Shown here piece after piece: positions 53,442-62,650 of a stretch of DNA of 64,000 bases. Position numbers and translations under genes: made by a program. The stretch comes from Mesorhizobium sp. CA8. Its GTDB lineage: Bacteria > Pseudomonadota > Alphaproteobacteria > Rhizobiales > Rhizobiaceae. The DNA lies in contig NZ_JAIUHG010000027.1 of assembly GCF_020164955.1 (NCBI RefSeq), positions 1-64,000 of the forward strand. Reading direction: 5' to 3'. Under the pieces are notes generated by a model, which saw only the letters and a list, made by a program, of their open reading frames with translations, searched no databases and had not been told where the DNA came from. Position 1 is the first letter of the stretch. The number at the start of each line of letters is the position of its first letter.

Positions 53442-53529
53442 AGTTCCTCGCGCCCCTGCCAAAGCGGCTGGCCTTTGGCGATAGGTGCATGGCAGCTTGG
53501 CGCATGTATTGCCTATGCTGCACTGGTCG

Positions 53530-53700
53530 ACCCCCACTCCGTCTCGGCTTCGCCGAGCCACCTCTCCCCCGATCGACGGGGGAGAGGAAAGGCGCCAAGC
53601 TTTTTGCCGTCACTCGTCCAGCAAGGCTCCCTTCCTTTCCCTCCGGAGGGGGGAAACGTGGCGCTGCGAAGCAGCGACGGATTGGGGAACCACGTGGCAA
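53530..53700. repeat. CCTCTCCCC mosaic repeat in the 417-base gap after the glutamate dehydrogenase
   Basis: The gap 53442-53858 has no convincing gene. At 53530 the ACTCCGTCTCGGCTTCGCCG segment is followed by CCTCTCCCCCGATCGACGGG and its inverted partner, then a second GC-rich hairpin with CTCCGGAGGGG and GCTGCGAAGCAGC. It may end transcription of the long upstream gene. Confidence 0.75.
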
Positions 53701-53858
53701 TCAAGCCTCGGCCTGATCAGTCGCGCCAGTCACAGAAGATGTCTGCATAGCGTAGCCCACTCGTGGGGCGGGGAATTGGCCCCATGCTTGTTCATTTGCA
53801 TCGCTGCTTGAAAACATGCAGACATGCGCCCGACGCGAGCGATGCCAGGGGAATCAGC

Positions 53859-55247
53859 ATGGCGGCAGTAGAGACAGTGCAGCGGTCATCGGGGCGCGGC
53901 ATCTGGGGCTGGATGTTCTTCGACTGGGCGGCGCAGCCTTTCTTCACCGTCGTCACCACCTTCATCTTCGGGCCCTATTTCGTCTCGCGCATGGCGAGCG
54001 ACCCGACCGCCGGGCAGGCCGCCTGGGGCTACGGCATTGCCGCCGCCGGACTGGTCATCGCGGTGCTGTCGCCGGTGCTCGGCTCGATCGCCGACCAGAC
54101 CGGGCCGCGCAAGCCGTGGATCGCGTTTTTCGCGACGATGAAGATCGTCAGCCTCAGCCTGTTGTGGTTCGCGGCACCGGGTTCGAACCTGTTCCTGGTC
54201 GTGCTGTTGTTCTCGCTGGCCTCGGTGGCGGCCGAATTCTCGACCGTGTTCAACGATTCCATGATGCCGCGGCTGGTGCCGAAGGAAGAGATCGGCCGGA
54301 TTTCCAACGTCGCCTGGGGGCTCGGCTATCTCGGCGGCATGGTGGCGCTGATCTTCGTGGTGCTGTTCCTGGCCGGCAATCTCGAAACGGGCAAGACGCT
54401 CATCGGCCTCGACCCGCTGTTCGGGCTCGATCCGAAACTCGGCGAAGACGCGCGCTTCACCGGGCCGATGTCGGCCGGCTGGTATTTCCTGTTCATCCTG
54501 CCGATGTTCTTCTTCACGCCCGACGCCATCAAAGGAATCCCGATCGGTCCGGCGGTGCGCGAGGGTCTGTCCGAGTTGAAGTCGACGCTTGCCGAAGTGC
54601 GCCAACGCAGCGGCATCCTGCGCTTCCTCCTGGCCCGCATGGTCTATCAGGACGGCGTCAATGCGCTGCTCGCGCTCGGCGGCACGTTCGCAGCCGGCAT
54701 GTTCCACTGGTCGATCACCGAGATCGGCATGTTCGGCATCATCCTCAACGTCGTCGCCATCTTCGGCTGTTGGATCGCGGCGCGGCTCGATACCGCGCTC
54801 GGCTCCAAGGCCGTGGTGATGATCGCGCTGGTGATGCTGTCGGTCGCCACGATCGGCGTCGTCTCGACCGGGCCTGGCTTCACGCTGCTCGGCCTGATCG
54901 CGCTGTCGACCGCCGATTCCGGCGGCCTGTTCGGTACCGCGGCCGAGAAAGCCTATATCCTCTACGGCCTGCTGATCGGGCTTGCCTTCGGTCCCGTGCA
55001 GGCTTCGTCGCGATCCTATATGGCGCGCAGCGTGACCGCCGCCGAGTCCGGCCGCTATTTCGGCATCTATGCGCTGGCCGGCCGGGCAACCAGCTTCCTG
55101 GCGCCATTCATGGTGGCGACCATTACCACCATGAGCGATTCACCACGGCTCGGTATGGCGGCGATCATCCTGTTCCTGGGCATCGGCATGGCGATCCTGG
55201 CGGGGATACCCTATCCGGCGGATAAGCCGAAGGAGATGCTTCGATAA
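53859..55247 (+). CDS. UMF1-type MFS transporter (Atg22/YxiO-like)
   Basis: Membrane transporter of 462 residues with about 12 helices. The UMF1 opening IWGWMFFDWAAQPFFTVVTT and FIFGPYFVSRMA is diagnostic, followed by SPVLGSIADQTGPRKPWIAF and a cytoplasmic loop after helix 6. The family is related to yeast vacuolar effluxer Atg22; in bacteria the substrates are largely unknown. I chose ATG 53859 (MAAVETVQRSS) with AGGGGA before it; a longer frame from 53763 is less likely. Monocistronic, followed by a hairpin terminator. Confidence 0.92.
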   Translation: MAAVETVQRSSGRGIWGWMFFDWAAQPFFTVVTTFIFGPYFVSRMASDPTAGQAAWGYGIAAAGLVIAVLSPVLGSIADQTGPRKPWIAFFATMKIVSLSLLWFAAPGSNLFLVVLLFSLASVAAEFSTVFNDSMMPRLVPKEEIGRISNVAWGLGYLGGMVALIFVVLFLAGNLETGKTLIGLDPLFGLDPKLGEDARFTGPMSAGWYFLFILPMFFFTPDAIKGIPIGPAVREGLSELKSTLAEVRQRSGILRFLLARMVYQDGVNALLALGGTFAAGMFHWSITEIGMFGIILNVVAIFGCWIAARLDTALGSKAVVMIALVMLSVATIGVVSTGPGFTLLGLIALSTADSGGLFGTAAEKAYILYGLLIGLAFGPVQASSRSYMARSVTAAESGRYFGIYALAGRATSFLAPFMVATITTMSDSPRLGMAAIILFLGIGMAILAGIPYPADKPKEMLR

Positions 55248-55259
55248 TTCTACTCCGCT

Positions 55260-55310
55260 AGAGCGCTTCACCGTTTCACGGAAACGGCGAACCGCTCTAT
55301 CTCTTTGTTT
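55260..55310 (+). terminator. Hairpin terminator after the UMF1 gene
   Basis: AGAGCGCTTCACCGTTTC pairs imperfectly with GAAACGGCGAACCGCTCT (to 55298), followed by a TCTCTTTGTTTTT tract. It is a degenerate copy of the hairpin at 13646 and is again followed by the GCAATTCC repeat. Confidence 0.7.
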
Positions 55311-55314
55311 TTAC

Positions 55315-55357
55315 GCAATTCCGGACGGAAAACCGCTCACACTTTTCCTGGAATTGC
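55315..55357. repeat. GCAATTCC/GGAATTGC hairpin repeat, copy 4
   Basis: Same element as at 1592, 13701 and 26587, between convergent UMF1 and purH genes and joined to the hairpin at 55260. Confidence 0.85.
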
Positions 55358-55373
55358 TCTAGCCACTTGCCGC

Positions 55374-55434
55374 GGTTTTCTGCGCTTCCGGTGCTCACGG
55401 ACCCGAATGTCCGCTCCGCTCCGGTTCTCGAAAC
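55374..55434. repeat. Inner fragment of the 130-bp palindromic element
   Basis: Matches 43032-43096 (TTTTCTGCGCTTCCGGTGCT ... CCGCTCCGGTTCTCGAAA). The central stem differs: CGGAC/GTCCG here against CGTAC/GTACG there, with both sides changed so that pairing is kept. Confidence 0.75.
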
Positions 55435-55485
55435 GCACCAATCGACTCAGCGGAGCGAATTCTTGAAGCATCTCCGCCTCGAGCA

Positions 55486-57102
55486 TCAATGCCTGAAATG
55501 TCTTACCTCGGTGAACACCATGGCGATGCCGTGCTCGTCGGCGGCGGCGATTACGTCGTCGTCGCGCATCGAGCCGCCGGGCTGGAACACCGCGGTGGCG
55601 CCGGCCTCGATGGCCGACAATAGCCCATCGGCGAAGGGGAAGAAGGCGTCCGAGGCGACGACCGAACCTTTGGTCAGCGGCTCGGCGAGGCCCGCAGCTT
55701 CAGCTGCGTCCAGCGCCTTGCGGGCGGCGATGCGCGAGGAATCGACGCGGCTCATCTGGCCGGCGCCGATGCCGACCGTCGCCCCGTCCTTCGCATAGAC
55801 GATGGCGTTGGACTTGACGTGCTTGGCGACACGGAAGGCGAATTTGAGGTCGGCCATCTCAGCCGGTGTCGGCGCGCGCTTCGTCACCACTTTCAGCTCG
55901 AGGTCGTCGACCACGACATTGTCGCGGCCTTGCACCAGCAGCCCGCCGGCGACGGATTTCACCGTCGTGCCGGCGGCGCGCGGATCGGGCAGGCCGCCGG
56001 TGACCAGCAGGCGCAAATTCTTCTTCGCAGCGACGATCGCGGCGGCCTCGTCGGTGGCGTCGGGCGCGATGATGACCTCGGTGAAGGTCTTGACGATTTC
56101 CTCCGCCGCCTCGGCATCGAGGATGCGGTTCATGGCGACGATGCCGCCGAAGGCCGAGACCGGGTCGCAGGCCAACGCCTTGGCGTAGGCCGCCTTCAGC
56201 GATGAGCCCTCGGCAACGCCGCAGGGGTTGGCATGCTTGATGATGGCGACCGCCGCCGAGCGCGCCGGATCGAACTCGCCGACCAACTCGAAAGCGGCGT
56301 CGGTGTCGTTGATGTTGTTGTAGGAGAGCTGTTTGCCCTGCAACTGCGTTGCCGTTGCCACGCCCGGCCGCCTGTCGCCCGACAGGTAGAAGCCTGCGCC
56401 CTGATGCGGGTTCTCGCCATAGCGCATCACCTGGTCGAGCCGGCCACCGAACGCGCGCCATGTCGGGTGCTCGATCTCCAGCGCCTCGGCGAACCAGCCG
56501 GAGATCGCCGCATCATAGGTGGCGGTGCGGGCGAAGGCCTTCGCCGCCAGCATCTTGCGGAAGTCGAGCGAGAGCGAGCCGAGATTCATCTCCAGCGCGT
56601 TGACGACGGAGGCATAGTCGACCGGGTCGGTGACGATGGCGACATAGGCGTGGTTCTTGGCCGAGGCGCGGATCATCGCCGGGCCGCCGATGTCGATGTT
56701 CTCGACGATCGAGGCATAGCCGGCGCCGGAGCGGCGGACCTCCTCGAACGGATAGAGATTGCAGACGACGAGGTCGATCGGCTCGATGTTGTGGTCGTGC
56801 ATGGCCTTGGCATGGTCAGGATCGTCGCGGATGCCGAGCAGCGCGCCATGCACCGACGGATGCAAGGTCTTCACCCGCCCATCCATGATCTCGGGAAAGC
56901 CGGTGAGCTCGGAGACGTCGCGGACCACCAGGCCCGCCCCGGCGAGGGCCTTTGCCGTGCCGCCCGTCGAAACCAGCTCGACGCCGGCCGCGGCGAGCGC
57001 CCTGGCGAAGTCGATCAGGCCGGTCTTGTCGAAGACGGAAAGCAGCGCGCGGCGCACCGGAACGAGGTCGGGCGCCGGAATGTTTTTTGTGGGCACGGCC
57101 AT
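55486..57102 (-). CDS. purH: Bifunctional AICAR formyltransferase / IMP cyclohydrolase
   Basis: Catalyses the last two steps of de novo purine synthesis, AICAR to FAICAR and on to IMP. 538 residues, normal length. The N-terminal MGS-like cyclohydrolase domain has RALLSVFDKTGLIDFARALA, STGGTAKAL and VKTLHPSVHGALLG. The formyltransferase domain has MRYGENPHQGAGFYLSGD and the catalytic Lys-His in IIKHANPCGVAEGSSL, ending with PGGSMRDDDVIAAADEHGIA. Starts at ATG 57102. It follows the heparinase gene on the same strand in the conserved rhizobial order htpX-rsmB-heparinase-purH. Confidence 0.98.
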   Translation of the reverse strand: MAVPTKNIPAPDLVPVRRALLSVFDKTGLIDFARALAAAGVELVSTGGTAKALAGAGLVVRDVSELTGFPEIMDGRVKTLHPSVHGALLGIRDDPDHAKAMHDHNIEPIDLVVCNLYPFEEVRRSGAGYASIVENIDIGGPAMIRASAKNHAYVAIVTDPVDYASVVNALEMNLGSLSLDFRKMLAAKAFARTATYDAAISGWFAEALEIEHPTWRAFGGRLDQVMRYGENPHQGAGFYLSGDRRPGVATATQLQGKQLSYNNINDTDAAFELVGEFDPARSAAVAIIKHANPCGVAEGSSLKAAYAKALACDPVSAFGGIVAMNRILDAEAAEEIVKTFTEVIIAPDATDEAAAIVAAKKNLRLLVTGGLPDPRAAGTTVKSVAGGLLVQGRDNVVVDDLELKVVTKRAPTPAEMADLKFAFRVAKHVKSNAIVYAKDGATVGIGAGQMSRVDSSRIAARKALDAAEAAGLAEPLTKGSVVASDAFFPFADGLLSAIEAGATAVFQPGGSMRDDDVIAAADEHGIAMVFTEVRHFRH

Positions 57103-57215
57103 GACGGGCGGCCTTTCAGAGCTGTTGGAAGGGGATGCTGGCCGGCCCTAGCATATGAGGCCCGGAAATCAAGTGAGTCTCGGAAATCAAGCACGCAGCT
57201 GGGTTTGTCCGAAAT

Positions 57216-58961
57216 TCAGTTGTTCTCGGGATGGCCGGCGATATCGGTGCGGGTCAGTTGCCAGTGGACCTCGGCAATTTCCGAGGCCTTGAAGGCGAGC
57301 ACGATCTGCCGGCTGCGGCGTGGGCCGCCCAATCCGGCGAAGTAGATCGATTCCTCGACCTCCGGCGCCACCTCGGCACAAGTGAAGACCCAGCTGTCGC
57401 CCTGGGCGGCGGCAAGAGTGAGCCGGTCGTGGTCGTCCTGCAGCAGGCCGATATCGGGGTGGACATGAAAACGCACCGTGACGAAGTCGCGGCCGTTGTT
57501 GCGGATCGCCGCATTGCCCGGGCGCAGGAAACGGTCGCGGCCGGCGAGCACGTTGCCGTTCGTGGTCAGCTTCAGCTCGCGCTCATGCAGGAAGCCGAAT
57601 TGCTGGACATAGCCGTCATGGCGGGCGACGAAGCCGTGCACGCCCTTCTGGTCGAGGCGTTTGCAGGGCACATGCTGCGGGCCGCCGATCAGCGGCGAAC
57701 CCAAAAGATCGCTGACGCGCAGCGAGTGGCTGAAGCGCGCTGAGGAGGTGTCGTTGATAGTGGCAGTCGAATGCGCGGCGGTGGCGCGGGCGAGCGGGCG
57801 GAATTCCGGGGCGCCGTAGGTGTCGATGCCGGCATTGACGATGAAGTGGTGGCGGCCGGAGGAGAGTTCGAAGGCGAGACAGCCGGCATGTGCTGCGTTG
57901 GAGACCTCGACCGGCGGCGGCAGGCCGGTGTCGGCGATCACCGTCACACCACCCATCGACAGACGCTCGTAGCCGGAATGCGGCGCATGCAGCAGCGGTG
58001 CGCCCGCCGTGTCGTCATGGCGCATGATGGTGGCGATGCGGTCGTGGATGGTAGCGCCCATGCCGTTGAAGCGGGCGAGGCTGCCGTTCTGGTGACGGAA
58101 GAAACGCAGCGCCGGCAGCATGCGGTCGATGGCGCCGATCAGCGCCGACGGCGGCGCCTCGGCCTGGTTGGCATAGGTCTGGCGCAGCGGCAGGAGATCG
58201 GCCAGCAGTTCCAGCACCGCCATCGGGTTGCGCGAGATGTGGCCGCCATCAGGCAGGATCTGGCGGTCGAGCTCCTCGGCCAGATTGCGCGTCGCGGCGC
58301 GCAGCGCCGAGGCCGGCGCCGGCAGCGATAGCGCCGCGAAGGCGAGCGCGATACGGGCGCGCAGCCTGCCTTCGCCATCCGGCATTTCGCGTGCCATCGA
58401 ACGCAGGTAACGGATCTGCACGGCGAGCGATTTGAGGAAGGCGCGATAGAAGGGAAATTCGGCGCCTTGCAGCACCACCGTGGAATGCTGCAGCCAGGCG
58501 ATGACGCGCTTGGCCGTCGTTCCGGGCTCCCAGGCGATGCCCGAAATCTGGTTGCCGTGCATGGCGATCCAGTCGGTCACGAGCGCCCTGGCATTGGCCG
58601 CGGCAAGCTCGGTGCCGGTGGCGCGCATGTGGCGCAGCCAGCGAAAGCCGTGCAGCGATTTCTGCCAGCCGCGATTGGGCACGTCGACCTGGAAGGGCGA
58701 CCTGCCGCCAGTCTCGACCAGATGGCCGGACAGCGGGTAGCGGCCGTAATAGATCTCCAGCGCGATCTGCGGATCGGCAAGCCGCAGGTCAGGCGGGGCG
58801 ATCAGGACGCGTTCGGGCGTGCGGCCGGAATAGCGCCAGCGATAGATCGGCCCGGCGCGGAGGCGCTGGCGCGTTTTGCGCCAGAACTCCCTCGCGACAA
58901 GCGTCCAAAGACGCGTCGTGCTGCCGGCAACAAGTGCCAATAGCCCTCCTGATGTCCCCAT
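57216..58961 (-). CDS. Heparinase II/III family protein
   Basis: 581 residues with an alpha-helical toroid N-terminal half (YPLSGHLVETGGRSPFQVDV, WLRHMRATGTELAAANARAL, EPGTTAKRVIAWLQHSTVVL) and the C-terminal beta-sandwich heparinase II/III domain (FELSSGRHHFIVNAGIDTYG, HSTATINDTSSARFS). The family includes polysaccharide lyases; in rhizobia this orthologue sits between rsmB and purH. His and Tyr residues suitable for catalysis are present, but the acidic polysaccharide it acts on is unknown. A clear Sec signal is not seen at the N-terminus (MGTSGGLLALVAGSTTRL), though a short hydrophobic stretch could serve. 113 bases separate it from purH. Confidence 0.9.
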   Translation of the reverse strand: MGTSGGLLALVAGSTTRLWTLVAREFWRKTRQRLRAGPIYRWRYSGRTPERVLIAPPDLRLADPQIALEIYYGRYPLSGHLVETGGRSPFQVDVPNRGWQKSLHGFRWLRHMRATGTELAAANARALVTDWIAMHGNQISGIAWEPGTTAKRVIAWLQHSTVVLQGAEFPFYRAFLKSLAVQIRYLRSMAREMPDGEGRLRARIALAFAALSLPAPASALRAATRNLAEELDRQILPDGGHISRNPMAVLELLADLLPLRQTYANQAEAPPSALIGAIDRMLPALRFFRHQNGSLARFNGMGATIHDRIATIMRHDDTAGAPLLHAPHSGYERLSMGGVTVIADTGLPPPVEVSNAAHAGCLAFELSSGRHHFIVNAGIDTYGAPEFRPLARATAAHSTATINDTSSARFSHSLRVSDLLGSPLIGGPQHVPCKRLDQKGVHGFVARHDGYVQQFGFLHERELKLTTNGNVLAGRDRFLRPGNAAIRNNGRDFVTVRFHVHPDIGLLQDDHDRLTLAAAQGDSWVFTCAEVAPEVEESIYFAGLGGPRRSRQIVLAFKASEIAEVHWQLTRTDIAGHPENN

Positions 58962-59086
58962 AACCCAAGCACAAGCTTATGCGATTCAAGAACTTATGCG
59001 AAGGCGGATTTCGTCGAAGTGAACCGCTTAACGCCGCCTTGCCCGTGCCGTCCCTAAAAAAGTCAGCAAGTTTTATTAGATAACCT

Positions 59087-60460
59087 TCAATCGGTCCGTC
59101 TCATCCGCGCGGCAAAGAAGCCGTCCAGGCCTGAAATCCCGGGCGATTCCAGCGCGAGATCGGCCGGCGTGGTGCGCAATGTCCCATCCGACGTCAGGAA
59201 TGGATCGAGGCCGGCAAATTCGCCGGTCCGGATCGGATCGGCGGCGACGCCGGGCTTGCCGGCGAGGAAGGCGCGACAAAGCTCCTCCCCCTCGATCGGG
59301 TCGAGCGAGCAGTTGGAGAACACGATCCGTCCTCCGGACCTGACGAGGCCGACAGCATGCGCAAGCAGCCGGCGCTGGAGATCGGCGAGCTTTTCGACAT
59401 CCGCCATGGTCTTGGTCCAGGGCACGTCGGGGTGGCGGCGCACCGTGCCGGTCGAGGAGCAGGGCGCATCGAGCAGCACGGCGTCGAACAAGTGCCCCGG
59501 CCGGTAATCCAGGAGGTCGGCCTGGACGAGATCGGCCGTCAGACCGAGACGGTCGAGATTCTGCTTGAGCCGCGCCAGCCGGTTCTTCGAGGCGTCGACA
59601 GCGGTGACCTGCGCGCCGGCCAGGATAAGCTGCGCCGTCTTGCCGCCGGGCGCGGCGCACAGATCGGCAACGCGCTGGCCCCTGATGTCGCCGAACAGGC
59701 GAGCCGGAAGGCTTGCGGCGGCATCCTGCACCCACCAGGCGCCGTCTGTGAAACCGGGAAGGTCGGCGACATTGGCGGCGAGTTTTTCGACACGCACCGT
59801 GCCGGTCGGCAGCACGATACCGCCCAGCCGCTCGGCCCAGAGCGTGGGGTCGGCCTTGACCGTGAAATCGACCGCCGCCTCGTGGCGATGCGCGGCAAGG
59901 ATGGCGCGCGCCTTGTCCGCTCCGCAGGCGGCAGTCAGCCGCTCCGAAAACCATTGCGGCGCCTCGTTGGTGGCGGCAAGCGCCGGGGCAAGCTCGGCCT
60001 CCTTGGCGCGGGCCAGCGAGCGCAGCACACCGTTGACGAGGCCTGAAAAGCGCAGCGTTCGCGGATCGGACTTGGCGTGGGTTACGGCAAGGTCGACGGC
60101 GGCGCTGTCGGGAACATCGAGGAACAGGATCTGCGCGGCGGCGACATGGAGGATATGCGAGAGCGCCGTGGCGTTGGGCGGCAGCGGCTTTTCCAGGCGC
60201 TTCGACAGCAACCCGGCAATGGTCATGCGGTGGCGCAGCGCGGTCACCAGGATGGCGCGCACCAGCGCGCGGTCGCGGCTGTCCAGCGCCTTGTATTGCG
60301 GATGGCCGTGCTCGTTGTCGCTCAACCCGTCCAGCGGCGTGCGTGCGTCGATGACGGCGGCAAGCAGCCGCGCCGCTGCCTTGCGCGCGGCAAGGCCGGC
60401 TATCTCGTCACCGGCATTGCGTTCCGGATAGGCTGAATGTCCGCGCCTCGGCGGCGTCAC
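59087..60460 (-). CDS. rsmB: 16S rRNA m5C967 methyltransferase
   Basis: AdoMet-dependent RNA cytosine-C5 methyltransferase of 457 residues. The N-terminal NusB-like domain is at about 20-160, and the catalytic domain has DLCAAPGGK (266-274), DAPCSSTG with Cys334 and FSNCSLDP with nucleophile-class Cys384. Both catalytic Cys are present. Translation starts at GTG 60460, whose GTGA overlaps the htpX stop, so the two are coupled. It methylates C967 of 16S rRNA in E. coli. Confidence 0.96.
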   Translation of the reverse strand: MTPPRRGHSAYPERNAGDEIAGLAARKAAARLLAAVIDARTPLDGLSDNEHGHPQYKALDSRDRALVRAILVTALRHRMTIAGLLSKRLEKPLPPNATALSHILHVAAAQILFLDVPDSAAVDLAVTHAKSDPRTLRFSGLVNGVLRSLARAKEAELAPALAATNEAPQWFSERLTAACGADKARAILAAHRHEAAVDFTVKADPTLWAERLGGIVLPTGTVRVEKLAANVADLPGFTDGAWWVQDAAASLPARLFGDIRGQRVADLCAAPGGKTAQLILAGAQVTAVDASKNRLARLKQNLDRLGLTADLVQADLLDYRPGHLFDAVLLDAPCSSTGTVRRHPDVPWTKTMADVEKLADLQRRLLAHAVGLVRSGGRIVFSNCSLDPIEGEELCRAFLAGKPGVAADPIRTGEFAGLDPFLTSDGTLRTTPADLALESPGISGLDGFFAARMRRTD

Positions 60461-61491
60461 GACCAGGGCCCCTTCGAGCGGACATTGCGCGGTCCGGTCG
60501 GGTTGCGGCCCCAGGGATTGGGCTTTGGCGGCGGCGGTTCGGCCTCCGAGACCGGGTCTGCCGGCTTACCCCATGGCCCCGCTGATGGCTCCTCGGGCTG
60601 GATGGGTGGCGGAGAAGCCGCGCGCCGACTAGCCGGCGCGGCGCCGGCCATCGCGCGCGCCATCTCCTGCAGCGCCGCAATGCGGTTCTCCGTGCTCGGA
60701 TGGGTCGAGAACAGATTGTCCATGCGCTCGCCATGCAGGGGGTTGATGATGAAAAGATGCGCCATCGCCGGATTGCGCTCGGCATCCTCATTGGGGATCT
60801 GTTCGGCGCCGCGCGCGATCTTGTTGAGCGCCGAGGCCAGCCATAGCGGGTGGCCGCAGATTTCGGCGCCGCGCCGGTCGGCCTCGTATTCGCGGGTGCG
60901 GCTCACCGCCATCTGCACGATCATGGCGGCAAGAGGCGCGACCAGCATGGCCACCAGCACGCCGACAAAGCCGAACGGATTGTTGTTCTCCCGGCTGCCG
61001 CCGAAGAAGAAGGCGAAATTGCCGAGCATCGAGATGGCGCCGGCAAGCGTCGCCACGATCGTCATGGTCAGCGTGTCGCGATGCTGCACATGGGCAAGCT
61101 CATGCGCCATCACCGCCGCGACTTCTTCATGCGAGAGCCGCTCGAGCAGGCCGGTGGACGCCGCAACGGCAGCATTTTCGGGATTGCGGCCGGTGGCGAA
61201 GGCGTTGGGCTGCGGGTTGTCGATCAGATAGGTCTTCGGCATCGGCAGGCCGGCCTGCTTGGCCAGCGCCTGGACGATCGCGTAATATTCGGGCGCATTC
61301 TTCTCGTCGACCTCTACGGCGTGGTTCATCGACAGCACCATCTTGTCGGCGTTCCAATAGCTGAACAGATTGGTGCCGGCGGCGATCAAAAGCGCGATGA
61401 TCATGCCACCCGAGCCGCCGATCAGATAGCCGACGCCCATGAACAGCGCCGTCATGGCGGCAAGAAGCATGGCGGTGCGAAGCGTGTTCAT
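60457..61491 (-). CDS. htpX: Zinc-dependent membrane protease HtpX
   Basis: Inner-membrane metalloprotease of 344 residues that helps degrade misfolded membrane proteins. Hydrophobic segments at about 5-26 and 30-46 lead to the catalytic HELAH (130-134) with QHRDT, then two more segments (145-195). The C-terminal part extends beyond the usual length of about 290 with a Pro-rich tail (PPPIQPEEPSAGPWGKPADP). The stop overlaps the rsmB GTG. It is divergent from the DUF1674 gene by about 100 bases. Confidence 0.96.
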   Translation of the reverse strand: MNTLRTAMLLAAMTALFMGVGYLIGGSGGMIIALLIAAGTNLFSYWNADKMVLSMNHAVEVDEKNAPEYYAIVQALAKQAGLPMPKTYLIDNPQPNAFATGRNPENAAVAASTGLLERLSHEEVAAVMAHELAHVQHRDTLTMTIVATLAGAISMLGNFAFFFGGSRENNNPFGFVGVLVAMLVAPLAAMIVQMAVSRTREYEADRRGAEICGHPLWLASALNKIARGAEQIPNEDAERNPAMAHLFIINPLHGERMDNLFSTHPSTENRIAALQEMARAMAGAAPASRRAASPPPIQPEEPSAGPWGKPADPVSEAEPPPPKPNPWGRNPTGPRNVRSKGPWS

Positions 61492-61595
61492 CGTTTCATC
61501 CGTCTGACGTTGTGGCGAATAAGGGTCGATCCTTCTCGTATCATGGCTATATGATGGGAGGCGCCGGTCTTCGTTTCAATCGGCGGGAGTATCGC

Positions 61596-61817
61596 ATGAC
61601 CGAAGAACCCAGCAAAACCGAAGCAGTTGCAACGACCAAAGAGCTGCAAAAAACGCTGACCCCAGCGGCGCAGCGCGCATTGGCCGAAGCCGAAGCGCGT
61701 CGCCGGAACTACCGGGCGGCGGAAGCGCAATTGCCGAAGGAAATCGGCGGCCGCGGCGGCAAGGAGCCCGGCCGCTACGGCGACTGGGAGGTGAAGGGGC
61801 TCGCCACCGACTTCTAA
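61596..61817 (+). CDS. DUF1674 protein (SDHAF4-like succinate dehydrogenase assembly factor)
   Basis: A 73-residue protein with the DUF1674 signature at its end: PKEIGGRGGKEPGRYGDWEV and KGLATDF. Mitochondrial homologue SDHAF4 helps mature the flavinylated SdhA subunit, so a role in succinate dehydrogenase assembly is a fair inference. I chose ATG 61596 with GGGAG upstream. Its last 4 bases overlap the end of the convergent HAD gene. Confidence 0.9.
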   Translation: MTEEPSKTEAVATTKELQKTLTPAAQRALAEAEARRRNYRAAEAQLPKEIGGRGGKEPGRYGDWEVKGLATDF

Positions 61818-62479
61818 GCGACCGCGCGCTCGGGCGCGAGCGCGATCCAGCCACTGACGTCCACCGCGATGCCGAGTTCGTCATAGGAAAGGATTGCCGG
61901 ATGTGGCGTGACGAGGGGGTGGACATGCGTGGCGCCGATCACCATCACCAACGCGCCGGAAGCCTCGCCCGCCGCGATGCCCGCCGGCGCATCCTCGAAG
62001 ACCAGGCAGTCGCGCGCCTCGACGCCGAGACGGCTTGCCGCCAGCAGGAAGCAGTCCGGCGCCGGCTTGCCGTGGGTGACGTCTTCGGCCGTGACCATCA
62101 TGGCCGGGACCGGAATGCCGGCCGCCTTGATGCGCAGCAGCGCCAGTTCGCGCGGCGCCGAGGTGACGATCGCCCAGCGCTCCGGTGGCAGCGATTCCAG
62201 GAACGCGACGGCGCCGGGGATAGGGACGATGCCTTCGAGATCGTCGGCTTCGGCCTTGAGCAGCAAATCCGCCTCCGCAACCGGATCGACCCCCGGAAGT
62301 TGCAGCGCGGCGATCGTCTCTCGCGCGCGCCTGCCATGGATCGTCGGCAGGAAGGCCGGGACATCGAGCCCGTGATGCTCCGCCCATTTCGCCCACACCC
62401 GTTCCGCCGCGGCGATCGAGTTGAGCACCGTGCCGTCCATGTCGAACAGGAAGGCGGCGAATTTTCTGGCTGCAAACAT
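61814..62479 (-). CDS. HAD-superfamily hydrolase (phosphosugar phosphatase-like)
   Basis: Cytoplasmic phosphatase of 221 residues of HAD subfamily IA. Motif I FLFDMDGTVLNS (nucleophile Asp14), motif II IVTSAPRE, motif III Lys in THGKPAPDCFLLAASRLG and motif IV VFEDAPAGIAAG are all present, with an alpha-helical cap between motifs I and II. It resembles sugar-phosphate phosphatases (Gpp/Dog type). Convergent overlap of 4 bases with the DUF1674 gene. Confidence 0.92.
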   Translation of the reverse strand: MFAARKFAAFLFDMDGTVLNSIAAAERVWAKWAEHHGLDVPAFLPTIHGRRARETIAALQLPGVDPVAEADLLLKAEADDLEGIVPIPGAVAFLESLPPERWAIVTSAPRELALLRIKAAGIPVPAMMVTAEDVTHGKPAPDCFLLAASRLGVEARDCLVFEDAPAGIAAGEASGALVMVIGATHVHPLVTPHPAILSYDELGIAVDVSGWIALAPERAVA

Positions 62480-62650
62480 CGGATGTCCTGGAGAATCGTT
62501 TTCGGGAAGGGGCGAAACGCGAACCCCAGTCTAGACCGGCCGGCACGAGCTGAGAAGGCGAGACGCCGCCATTTCATCCCGGCACGGGAACAAGCTCCGG
62601 TTCGCAGCGTTGAACGGGCAGTCTTTCCAAAATCACCAAGGGGGCATGCG

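Noticed and set aside
53816..55225. 469-codon plus-strand frame overlapping the UMF1 transporter
   Set aside because: It is Arg-rich and without membrane segments; the other frame gives the clear transporter.
61901..62650. N-terminal extension of the transglutaminase-like gene
   Set aside because: The extension is antisense to the HAD hydrolase gene and lacks family similarity; ATG 62651 has a proper ribosome site.
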